Shown piece after piece: positions 47,201-60,908 of a stretch of 64,000 nucleotides of DNA (the first letter of the stretch is position 1; each line of letters starts with the position of its first letter). A program made the translations under genes and the position numbers. The notes under the pieces were generated by a model that ran no database searches, was not told the origin of the DNA, and saw nothing but the letters and a program-made list of their open reading frames with translations. The stretch is from Ascaris suum (taxonomy: Eukaryota; Nematoda; Chromadorea; Rhabditida; Ascarididae): positions 1,302,137-1,366,136 of the forward strand of contig CM024184.1 in assembly GCA_013433145.1 (NCBI GenBank), written 5' to 3'.

Positions 47201-50200
47201 ACACTCGAGTACTACAACGTTATTGAAGCAACCAGGTTTTTTTTCGCCACAGGTTGGATACACGTAGATCTTTATATGAAGGAAATTACTTGTGGCTATG
47301 GAGAATACAATTGTTTGGTTTAAAGCATTTAAAGGCACCGATCGTTTTTCGATTTCTTTATGCCGTTTACCTCATACAGATTTCAAATATTACTATTGAG
47401 AATTGTATGTATTCTGCTATCATCGAAATATTTTAACAGGATGAATGAATTTAAATAAATAATAATATGAAACTAATAAATCCAATAATTGAGCATTTTC
47501 GATTCCAGGTGTTTTTTTTGTGGATTTTCTATAAACTTCATCTTCATGGTATAATTCATAAAAATATGGAGTTTTTTTTTTTTTTTTTAAAGATCTCGAG
47601 CAACATTGGGCAACAGAAATAACGATCAACGAATCGGCAATAATAACAACAAGTGCCAATATTGATCAGTCGAGTGTCACTGAGATTACATCGACGAAAT
47701 CTCTACTACCACCAGTTGAAGCGTTAACATGTGGAATTAACGAAACAATTAATGAATGCGGTCGAGCTTGTGAGTCTGATTGCATAACGGTAAAGAATTT
47801 TTTACATTCATGAAACGATTATCGATATACATTCGTTCATTTTTTTTTCTCTATAAATTTGTGGCCTAATGCAGAGGAAATTATTAATACATTCACAATA
47901 ATTTTTGCAATTATTTTTCTTTTGTTATGAGCAAATCCGCTTTAAATGTTGAGGTAAGTTGAGTCATAAGTACAGGATTTTGATGGAATAACGAGGGAAT
48001 TAGAGTGCCAATCAATCTTTGTTCAAATATATAAGCGTTTGCGGAATGTTGGCATAAGTGTGGAAGAGCATTGCTCCAATTTCTCAGCATGTCAGTTCCG
48101 GAACCTTCGAGCTTAAACTGTGGTACCATGAGGTTCAGGATGTAAATGGGGGAGAGGAGCCGGGAGAAGAAAATTTGGAGTGGATTGTGCTCTAAAAACA
48201 AGTGAACTCATTTGAAGGTCGTTTTCATCATCTTTTTTTTTTGCAATGAATCGATAAATATTAATTGATATAATATAAAATAGTTTTTTTTACTAAACTG
48301 AAAAAAAATGTTTCGAAACGCTTAAGTCAACAAACTATTGATACAAAATAAAATTCATTGTAATAAAAAATGAGGACGAAAAGATATTGCATATCGAAGA
48401 AAATTCTTTCACTCTATTCGCAAAAATTATTGCAATTATGATGAGTAGAATTTTGCAATCATTTGATGAGTAGAAATATGTTGCAATCATATAGTAAACA
48501 ACTTTGGAAAATGCTGAAAATTCTTTAAAAAATTATTAGGAAATCATTCGAAAATGTGAAATTTCAAGCATTTTCGATGGCTTTTTTTTTTACTCAAACT
48601 AATAAATTTCTAAAGGATATTGAAGTGAGACGAATAAAAAAAATTTCCACGACACTGAAATAAGAGCATTTCTTGCAATAATGGCCAAAAAAAATGATAT
48701 CTAATAGTTTGGTTTGGGCCATAGATTCAAAAATATAATAAGCCATAATTTTTGATTTAAAAATGTTGGGGCTTGAAATTTCCTCATGATAAATTATGCG
48801 AATTTTCTGCTTTTTTTTCCGCTAAAATTCGATTCTTAATGCCGATTTCCATCCATGCTTATTCATTCTTTTATTAAGTGGTTTTGCAAAAAATTACAAA
48901 TTGATTTGCGAAAAATTGCAAATTTGTTTGCAATAATTTTGCAAATTTGTTTGCAAAACTATTTTACAGCGACATTAAAAATTGCGTACATTTTACAGCG
49001 ATGTGCCAATTATTACAACGTGATTTTTAGTATGCTTTTTTTTTCGTTTTTGGGAAAGTTTTTCCGCGTTCATTTCATTTTTTATGGCAAGACCATGCAA
49101 ATTGTATAAAAAAGGGTTATTAACACATTGCAGCGACGAGAAAGAGGGAATTTTCATGGACTGGTTTATATGTTTAGAAGGTTTCCTCTCCTTATTAGTT
49201 TAAATTTCGTTGTAAATTCCCATGAGAAATTCTAGAATGCATATTTTTCTGGATTTAAAATTTTTATGAATATCACGCAAATCCTCCGATCTGTGCAATG
49301 GAATGCAAAAATTGCTCGCATTTTACACATGCATGCATATTTGTTTGCAATGTTTCATTTTCTCCACAACTGTAATTTTCCTTATGAGTGATTTTAATTT
49401 TCCAACTATAAAAAAAATTTTTTTTAAACCATATATAACCTATGTTAATCATATTTTCATATTTTCAACAAAATAATGACAATTTGTGACAATTTCATTT
49501 TTTTTTCACGGAATGGAAATTTATTCTCACTAGGAAATGCTTTTCAAAAAATTGAAATTCTTCACTTAGCATAGGAAAATTGTATTTGAATAGTAATGTT
49601 TTAAGATCACATTCACTCAGATCGACTTAGATTAATGTGGTGTTTATTGTTCTTTTTATGGAGATGGGAAAGGTTGCATTACATATTACAGGTAAAGGTA
49701 AGGTTGCATTACATATTACAGGTATTCGTACGTACTCCATGTGAGGCATGTTCTAAGCCAGCATGCGCATGCATTCAAGGTTATGCGCGTATGGACGACA
49801 AATGTATATATTGGGGGGATTGCCCATTAGACGGTTCGTTTCTTTATTGTCATAAATGTGGGTACCGCCAGATGAGGAAGAAAAAATGCAACAAAAATCT
49901 GACAGCATTTCGGGAAATTTTTTTTCAAACGTAGAAAAAAAAATGAAAAAAAGCTTAAGAATTAAGAAAAAAAGGTAGTAGGCGTAACATAAAATTGGTA
50001 TTCCTGCTTCTCGATTATGTTATGCAGTTAATGATCCCAACACCTCAGTTTTTTCCTAACCACTTTGGCACACCCTTTTCAGTTTCGAAGAAAGTTTTCC
50101 TATTATGCACACCTTCACAAAAAAAAAACTTTGTTTTCAAATCGCTCCGAATATCTTTTCATTTATTGACGATGCGTTTAAAATTGCGAACAGCTAGATG

Positions 50201-50275
50201 GCGATTGAGCATTTTCCAAAAAAAACGTTCAATTTATTTGAAGTAATTAGGATTAAAGTTAAAAGTTTTATAGCT

Positions 50276-50374
<99 letters not shown>

Positions 50375-53300
50375 TTATTTATCATCGAATATTTGAAAGT
50401 TCATAAATTATGTAAATTTTTTATGACGTTCTTCACTAAATAGTTGATCTTTATACATCAGGTGCCATCAGGGGCGTGATACTCTCATGCGCTTTGTTCG
50501 GTCATAATTGTCTACTACTTAAATGTAATGGAACTTACGGAATCTGTAAAATGATCGCTATTACTATTGTTATTTTTAGAGAACGAAAAAAAAAACATGG
50601 GAAATATATGTGTAGAAAAAACTCCATTTATGAGAATAGTGGATACAATAGTTGCTATGTATTCGGATATAGGTGATAAAATTATGTAAAAATTAAATCG
50701 TCGTCAATACTGTCAATGAAAAAAGAAAACCATAAGGGATAATTTATATTTCAGTGAATGGATTTCATACAGCTACAGCAATAAATAAACTTGATTTAAC
50801 TTCCACTCCAAGTGAAATCGTTGACGGTGATATAGTTTCATTATCTGAAACATCATCCGAAGTACCACATATTTCGACCACCCTAGTACGAAATGAATCT
50901 CAACCAACTCGAGCATCTTCTATCAAATTCGTGCAATATCCATCAACTAAGGAACAACGTCCCACGCCGAACTTATCTCATTCGTCATCTACTTCAACTG
51001 ATAAGGATACTAGTATGCTAATAGTTATCTTTAGTTGTTTGTTTTGAAACTGTAATTTTTTTGGATTATATGAAAGTTAAATCAGCAATAAAATTAACAA
51101 AATAGATATTTATTTTTCGAGCGTTAAAAAATTTTTTCTAAATTTTGCTATATATTAATCGTTTTTGATAGTGCCTTTATGCAATGATATGATACCTTCG
51201 ATAGATGAAATAAAATTCTTGATATGTGTACCAAAAAGCTTCTCAAGTTGAGCGGGGCTTTTAAACGTTTCTAACATACCATCTAAGCACTATTTAATCG
51301 TTTGTTATTTCGATGATCTTTCGTCTTTCGATCATTTTATTTGATGTGAATTCTCACCTTTGTTACCTTTATTACCTTTAGTACTTTTATTACCTTTATC
51401 GCCTTTATTATCTTTATTACCTTTTTTACCTTTATAGCTACTCTAATAGCATGATTCGACATCTTTATGAATCATTTTAAAATGTATATTAAATATCATA
51501 AAGTTTATTACAAAAATTACTAAAATATATGAATATTTCTTTACCTCTATACCTGTTTGAACTACTCTAATTTAGGCGTAATTGGTGATGTTTGTTACGG
51601 TGATTGGCGATGGCCCACAAAATGTCGTGATTGTGATTATCGCGTTTCATGGAATTATTTGGACGATACGGATGAGATTGAATTCTCGGTTGAAACTCGT
51701 GCACCATCAAATTGGTGGACGGGTATTGGCTTCTCGCCGACCGGAACTATGGTTATCTTTTCTTATTCACGTATATTACAATATTTTTTAAATGAGATTT
51801 TATCGTCGTTAATTAATTTTTTGAGTATCTTGAATTGAAATTCGCTGTTTGACGGTTTTGACTATACAAAGAGAAATAGTTTTCTTTTTCTTTTAGCTAC
51901 CCACAAATTCATCCAAGTATTCATTTGTTTATCTCTGATATTTACATAAAAGAAAAATACTATTTAAATTAAAAAATTTATAACCTCCCATTCTCCCATT
52001 TCAAATGTGCTTGAATATTGACGTGTTTATGAATCATTCTATGAACTCTCCATATCACCACATGAGATCATCAATTCATTGCATATATTTTTCTTGTTTC
52101 GGTAATCTAATCTCATAGTATTTTCTATTATAATTTAACTTCCAAAAATTTTCATTTCTTCTAACTAGCTAAAAAGTGACTATTTTAAAATTGAAATTGA
52201 ACAATTCAGGTGGAGGCGGATATGATCGTCGTGAAAAGTCGCAATGGAGAGTTGACTTTACACGATATGTATAGCACTAGCTATGGACCGCCTCGTGAAG
52301 ATTCCGAACAGAATGTCTATACGCCAACTGTGGTCGGTACACATGTTAATGGTGTACTAAGAGCACAATTCACACGAAAACGTGATACAGGCGATAGAAA
52401 GGCGGATCATCGCTTTTCGGATACCGCTTGTTATAAATTCCTGTTCCCGGTCTCTGGTGGTAGACTCGATCCTGTAAGTTTATCCACTGTCTTACAAAAG
52501 CCTTATCAACCAACGGTACAATATGTAAATATATCCCTGGATAAATGGATGTATGAATAATTTGTATATCTGGATATCTAGATAATCTGGATATATATAT
52601 AGATTGATGAGGGAGGAATTTCTTTTATGCATTTATATAAGGTTGCGTTTTTCAACATTGTTAAGTGATCTAGTTTCTTGACGAATCAAAAAAAAAAAAA
52701 AAATTAACTGGCGATTAAGTGAATCGCTCGTGTAGTTGTTCTAAAACTTGTCGCACTTATATTCCAAGGTGGATTTATTTAGGTGGGGATAGTTTATTGT
52801 ATTGTCGATTGGCGCAAAAATTTAAAATCGTTTGAACAAAAGCATTTAAAGACATTCATTGAATATTTAACATTTCTTTAGCGATTTTGAATTTAAAAAA
52901 AAAAAAAGAAAAAATTCGATTCACTTAAATATTTATTCATATGAAATTGAGGTGAAGAAAATAACTGAGATATTTTAATGGTGGGAATGATAAAATTTTT
53001 TCTCATTATAGATGAAAGAATACGATGGATATTTCTCAGTCGAATAGAAATCGTTATCGAAAATTCATTCAATAAGCCTACTTATCCCTCTATTCAATAA
53101 TAATATCGTCTTAAATTTTAGAGCAAAAATACTGTTTCTCTTCCAATAAAAATATCACCAAACTAAAAGAAAAAAAAAATTCCGAAAAATAATTTTTTTT
53201 TTCATCATATGAAAGAAATTCGTTAATTTTATTGTAAATTTCTGAAATTTTCGAGAAAAAAAAAGTAATCTTTATCTATGAAAAAAATGTTATCCTTTTT

Positions 53301-56300
53301 GAAATATTTTTAATTATGATATTTTATTTATATTAATACGAGGAAATTAATTTAAATTTTCCTTTTAAATCGATTATCATACGCTAGCATCTATCGTTTG
53401 AATGGATTATTTAAGGATCATTATCGAATGCATTTTACGATTATAATATGAATCGAGATTGAGGCATTAATGACAATGAGATATTTCGATTATGAATTGC
53501 AATAATAAAAAAGTGATCTGGAAAAATTGATTTGAATGTCGTTTAGAATGGTCAAATAACGAAACATATTTCGACGCCACAAGTTTCCGAAAGCAAAGTA
53601 TGCATTAGAAGTTGCACTGCACCACAAGCCATTCAACGTAAGCTTTTTTTTCCTACTTCCATGAAAATCTTCTATACTATAAATATTGATCGATTCCTAT
53701 GGACGCTAAGCAGTTGAGCTGAGCACATTCCGGTGATAAACTTATCAATATATCCGGAAAGCATCAATATATTCGGAAATTACTAAATAATAGGCTAGCT
53801 TCAGGTTATCAGTCAATCGTTTTATTTAGCGCTATTTATCTGTAAACACGTTCAAGTGAAACTACATGAAAAAGCACGCCATCTTTAAATGTTGCTAATT
53901 TTTCTTCTCTAAATATATACTTCCGAAATTTTCCGTCCAGCCTATACTTATTATTGCCGAATATTTAAAGAGCTATATCGTTGTGACGCCTAACAATTCA
54001 AATAATCTTATTTAATTGGCGCAGCACACGAAAATCTTTCTTGTATTATCTCCAATTGCTTCAAATTTCACAGTAATAATTCATTCATTTCCAACATTGT
54101 TGAAAACCCACAAATTATTTAATTTTTACTTTTTTTTTTTAAAATATGGCGCTAGTTTTTTTTTTTTTTTTGAAAATTTATCGTTCAACAGAAGCTATGG
54201 AATGAAAGAGCGCTCATTAATCTCTTTTTTTTTGGATTTCTAAGAAAAATTTTAAATTTCAAGAATGAAAGAAACAGTGGTAGAATATGAGAGGAAATTT
54301 TTGAAATTCCGTCGATTCGATACTATTTGAAATTTTCATCAATAGAGAGAATATATTTTCACATGAATCAGACAGTATTAAGCGAAAGAAAAAAAAATGA
54401 ACATTTTTTGAATGAATTTGAAGAAGTTAAGAGAAGCCGGCTGGTCGTAGCAAGTTTATGAAAGAAGTGGATTGTGAATTTTCATCGGAACAATAAACGC
54501 AAAAAATTGACAAACTCCCCCCCCCCCCCCCCCTCCCCCTCGCTTGCCCACCTCTCCCCTCCCTCCCCATCCTTCCCCCTATTCCTCCCCTCTCCTCACC
54601 TACTTCGGCGTTTGTTCATTTTTATCGACGTTGGCATGAATCATTTGTGATATTTATGGGTGATAATTTTTAGCGACAAGTTCGTGTGAGTCGGAGTTTC
54701 GTTATCCAACTGGTTGCGAAGGTACTGCTTGTGATTATGTTGCCAAATGGGAATATAGTGTCTCGAGGAAGGATGTTCGCTTTGAAATCTCGGCAAAAGA
54801 GGTGGGAAGATGGACGGGGATCGGTTTCTCACGTGATGGCAATATGGCCAATTCGGACATTTATACCGGATGGGTATATGAGGGTAAAGCATATGTCACC
54901 GATCGATTTGCGTACGGTCGACAATTACCTGCAATCGATCCCGCTGATCGGCAAGATATCTATGAAATTAGTGGCAAAATCGAAGATGATGTTCAGGTAA
55001 TATTTGAGCTATTTGAAATGACAGATGAGTACCATATTTTAAAAAAAAAACACTTGAATATTGAAATTATTGCACAATCGGAAATCTTTTAATAAGAAAA
55101 GATAATTGAATTGAATTCTTTGTCAACATAACGGAGAAAATTTCCGATGAAAAAGAATCTCAAAAATTTTATTAAATCACATAAGTTAAATTCTTTTATA
55201 TATTCATAAATTTCGTGAAATTTTTTCTCATGAATTAGGAAATTTTTTTAATTGTATTTTTCTCTTACGTTAAAAAAAAAAATTTCTTTTCTTTTCAGAC
55301 AATCTCATTTCGACGTAAAGTTTTACCGGCGGATACGATAACCGATTTTCCACTCAATAAATGCTACTATCTTTTATTCCCGATTGGTGGTGGTCGTGTA
55401 TTAGCGAGAAAAAGTCAAGATTTTCAAAATCCTAAGACACCAATTGGTTATCATGATCTCTATCAACCACGAGTATCACGTACGAAAATCTGTATTTGTG
55501 ATCAGGTTAATGAAAATAATTCAATTTGGCCATTCTTTATGGAATTCTGGATTTATTCCTTATCGCATTGTCGGATTATGGATTTTGTCATTTAGAAAAC
55601 GTTGATCAGTATTAGCGATCAGTTGATCTTCGTGAAAAATTTTTACTGATTCTAGTAAATGAAATGATTATTGCATTGAATATAAGGGATGTTTGTGTTT
55701 TTCTAGAATTATATAATTATAAAAAACTGATTTCTTCCCTATCAGAGCTGATAGTGTGAACAAAGATAATAGCATCGCAGTCTCATTTCTATCCATCCGA
55801 CTTAATTGATTTCATTTTGAACAAATGTAGCAATTACTTCAAGTTCGAGAAGTTCGAGCGCGAGAAGTTCATGCTGTTTTCTCTTACGTAGGTTGATTTT
55901 TGCGCTCTAGTATCAATATTCTATATGCAAATAATTTTCCATAAATTCGCTTAGGATCTTTTATTATAATTTATGCTCATTTTATCAAACGTTGAAATTG
56001 CGATTGTAGATTTGCTAATTAGTTAAGTTTTCAGTTTGTTTTGTATATTCGATGGCACCTTTCATGTCAGTGTATGATAAGGCAATCTTGAAGAAAGATC
56101 CTACCGCATTTTTGGGCCAAACAACAAGCCATACTTGTATAGCCATTTGGGACAAGGGGACGAAATCTCTGAACAGCCTTGGGTTTTCGAAGTCACGAAA
56201 ATCGGTGACATATAAAGTCGGAGCTATCCAGGTGAAATTAGGAGCACCTCTCCTCTGAAACTGAAGGTATCCGATTTATTAATGAGGCCTCAGATGATTA

Positions 56301-59300
56301 AATCAGATTCGAAATTTTTTTCGAAGAGGCTTTGTCGAAGAGATCAACTTGTAGAATGGCGTACCGATAGCTTCTGAAGATGCGCCTCCAGCAGTACGTT
56401 CACGGCGACAAGTACAGGATCCATTCGATGTGCAAATCGACCCATTTGTTGATTTGCCACCAACTTCTGTTTCAGGTTTCACTCTTTAGTATTTTCTTAT
56501 GCTACGAATACTGTCACGATATTTTGTCTCATCATATTGCTTTGTCATTTTTAATGAGATCTTTCAAAAGAATTTTAAATATAATTTAGATTTTTATATT
56601 TGTGGAAAAAAAATTTAGCGATGTTGATGTTTAAAAAACTACGATATACGTATAAGCTCGATATATTTATCAGTCGGGGAAAAAAACATGAGAAATTTTT
56701 GTATTAGAAGCGTTTTTAAACTCTTCGATAAAAATTACACATATAAGGGGGCAAAAATATGATAATAATTTAGAGTTTTATCGAGAAATTGCTTTCTCTT
56801 TTTCAATTTTTTTTTTTGCAACGCATATTTCTCACATTTTCGTATTTTTATTTCCCTCTCTTCCACCTTCTTTCTGTTCCTCTCTCTAATTCCACCTCCT
56901 CATCAAAGTGGTGCTAGAGAATGGATGCTGCTTTGTCATTTTGCGACGGGATTTTTTTTTCCTACATACATTATAAGCACAAGCACACCCCATTATGTAA
57001 TGAAGGGCAAACCAAAAGCATATCCAGAGCCTTGATATCGAATAAATATATTCTATATGTTCAGATGTGATAGAAGTAGCACCTTCTACAACGACAAATG
57101 AAACGCCAATGCAAATGCCATCAGCGCAAGTTGCAACCGAGGTTACAAGCTCTGAAGAAGAATCTGAAAGCACAGTTGAGCCGGTAACAAAACCCGAGCC
57201 TGAACCTCAGCCTGAACCTCGACACGAACCAGGTTTGTCTTTGAGCGCTACGATGTGCTAGAACTTTTCTCATTTTGCTGTTTATTTTTTGATTGGTTGA
57301 AATGTTTATTGCATTTTCCGTTATTTTATAAAATGCATGCAACAAATGCTTTTGTATGTTTTATTCTTACTTCATCTATTTCCTGTTAGGAAAATGAATA
57401 GAAATTAGTGATCTCTCAATGATGGCTTTTCATCTCACTTCTATAATGTTCGCCATTTTTTTTTGATATTTCGTTTTTCTTATCTGTCTATCGTTCAATT
57501 TTTACACAATATTTATTCGAGCAAGTTGCAACTTCAACTTGAAGTAGCGCCGCAACTTTTCTTCTAAGTTGGGGCATCATTTCAGGCTAAAGTTGCAACT
57601 ATTTGCATTGTTCATAATCGATGTGTTCATCAACGATTAATGTTGTGGATGTTTAGAGCATGCAATGGATTGTAGTGATATTGTGATCGGACAAGTGAAA
57701 GATGGATTATCACGTGTTCGTGATTTTTATACAATTTCACGTGCAACACCACGTCTTGACGCTTTCTATGGTGGCGATGATTCGCTTACATCTGCTGTTG
57801 CCTATGAGCAAGATGGCATTACAACGCTCATTTTTAGGAAACCACTCAAAGGTAGCAATAAAATATCTGTTACTTATTATTTATTATTATTTTATTAAAT
57901 TTTTGAATTTAAATTTATTATTGATAAATATTACATCATATGTTCCGCAGAATTCGATATTATACCTTGAACTTCTAGTTGATAGATCTCACAATGTGTA
58001 TTATTGATAGGTAGATATTTAATTGAATCAGCAAAATTGTTTACAAATATTTTGCAAAGAAATGACGAGGTTTTAAAAATACGTATTAAACGCAAGATAC
58101 AAATGTATAGTTCAACTTCGATCAGCAAAAAAAAAAAAAAAAAGAAGTAATTCAGAATAAACTTTTTGCATTGCGAATAAAAAATACACTCATCATAAGA
58201 TAACATAAATGAGCTGATGATTGTGATTTATTCTTCTGAAATATTTCAATTATTTAGTGAATGAATTTTTGAAATATTGCATTGTTGTAAAATTTCAATG
58301 AGACGAATATTTATGAATAAAAAAAAAAAAGTGTTGCGGTTATGTTTTTTTTTTTCATTTTTTAAAGAGTTATGTTATCCGTAAAAAAAATTCTCTCATA
58401 TTTTATTAAAATTAATAATTCATGTAATAATTCACTCAGCGTTGGAATTTTTTATCTCAGAGTTTTCTTTTTAAATATTGTTTTATTAAAGAAATAATAA
58501 TATTTTCTCAAATATATGACTTCTTTTAGCAAAGGATGGAGCAGATAATGCAATAATGAGAGGTCCAATGACCGTTATTTGGGCGAAAGGAGCGGAATCT
58601 GCAACCTATGTGCCAGCAGCCGGGGAATCGGTCTTCAAGGTACTAATATTAGATTTTTTTTTTGAATCTTAAAGCTATTCCACTATAAAATTAAGCTTTA
58701 TTTATTGGATTAGAGCATGGTCTTTTAATGATAGGTTGCTTAAATTATACTGCTGATGTAATCGCCGATTTATACTCTAGTGATTTTTATGATATCCTAT
58801 AGCCATTGAACTGATGAAGTCTGTAGAAGGGAAGAGGGGGGGGGGGGGGGGGGGGGGAAGGAAATGATAGGGAGAGTTCGGTATTTAACACTCAGTTCTT
58901 TCTCGTATCGACAATGTCCTTTTTCGACACTCGAACATGATTAAATCATCGAACAAAAAACATTAAAAGCTAGGTGCACTCTGCACATATTTGTATAAAT
59001 TTATGATTTATTATAATTTCATTCTAATTTCTCTCGCTTTTTTTTACTTAACAAAAATTTTCTTATAGTATATTACTCTCTATTCTAAAATTATTAATAT
59101 TTTAAAGCGAAAAAAAAATTTCCTTATTAAATTTGTAATTTTTTTTTTTCATTCAAGGATGGCTCAGCGAAAAATGCTGATTTCTTCGCTAATGATCTCA
59201 TCAAATATCATGGTGCAAATAATCGTGGTGTATTGACGATCGATTTCTTTGGTTTGTTCCTTTCTTTTTCGTCGTTATCATGACACTTCATTGCCCAGAA

Positions 59301-60841
59301 AAAAAAAGGAAGAAGAACACGTTCTCTTTGATCGCTTTTTTTTTCTCGATTTCTGAATCATATTTACACTTTCAATCAATAACGATTATTGTCTAAACGT
59401 AGGTGCAGCAATAATGCAAACGATTATAACGATACATTTATATTTTGATTATTTTTCATTATTTTCTAATGAAAATTTGTTAGTTTTCTTTTTGTTATAT
59501 TTTATGAATATTGATTGCTCTTTTTTTTTCTTATTTTTCTTTTTTTTTTTAAAAATCGTCTTATTTTTCTAAGTATAAATTTATTTGCATAAGTAATTTA
59601 GTGATAGAATCCTCTTTGATAGAAAGTAAATGATGGCTTTTATCAACAATAAAAAGTTGATATCGTTGCTGATAAAAATTCGTATATATGATGATAAGGA
59701 TGAGAGAGATTTATTATTGATTTTATGATATTATATACGATCATTAACATCGATTGTTAATCCTCAGCAATAGTATCAAAATAGAAGTATCGAAATCAAT
59801 AATTCTATGCTAGGAGAGAGAATCTTTATCAATATATTATCACTTATTAAGCGATTTTATCCTCCATTTACATCATCGATTACTTTGGTTACTTTGAAAA
59901 ACTTTTCAAAAAATACTTCTTTTATTAAAATAATAATTTAAATGATTTTCATTTCAATTAGTACTCCTATGAAGATTTCGTCTACAAAAAAACTTTTTTT
60001 TTTTAAATTTTGGTGAATAAAATTTATCTAAGATACTTTTGCAAATAAATATTAAATTTTTTTTTAAAAAGTAAGTATAAATATTTCAATAAGCAAAATT
60101 TAACAATCTATATATGAATGAAATTAATTCGCATAGTGCTATCAAAATGAATGAAAAATATTAGAAAATTTAGCAATAAAATATAAAATTTTTCGCAAAC
60201 GTCACAAATATTCTAGTATATTTACAAATTACTAATTAAAAAAATGAAAAATAATTTCATTAAATTGAACTGACTATCCATAGAAATATTACGCAATAGT
60301 TTCGGTTCGTTTTTCGACAAATTGACCAATATGAAGTGAAAATTCTATCCATATGGAGTGGAAGAGTTTTTTTAAACCCCAAATTTCACTGCATTTTTCA
60401 TTAATTGATCGACCAATGTGAGGTTTCGCATAGGTGGTCGTCATATAGCGCGTAACGTTTTCGTAGAGGGTTATACCCAGCGTGCACCATAGGATGATGT
60501 CGACAAATTCTCTTGAGTGATGATATCGGTGATGATTCGTAATGTTTTCATAGAGGGCTATACCTTCCACAAAGGTGACCATAGAGCCGATTGCTCCGGA
60601 TCGTTCTCCTATCCCATCAGTTGTATTGCCGAGCAATGCACCTATGTGATCATATGGAGTTCTGATGGAAAGGTGGTGACCTTCTCACTTCGGGCACTCG
60701 CCGGACTGGACAGATGGACAGGTATCGGCTTTTCATTGGATGGATCTATGGCTAATTCGGACATCATTGCCGCTTCCGTCCTTAAGGTAACTTTCTCAAT
60801 TTCTTTCGTATTTCTTTTGTATGTACTGCCTAAAGAGATAG

Positions 60842-60908
<67 letters not shown>

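Noticed and set aside
51210..51440. Repeated ttacctttat words suggesting a CRISPR-like or regulatory array
   Set aside because: Irregular spacing of 9-18 bases without spacers; simple low-complexity sequence in an intron.
56052..56258. 68-codon frame in intron 18
   Set aside because: No acceptor or donor in usable phase; exons 18 and 19 join cleanly without it.
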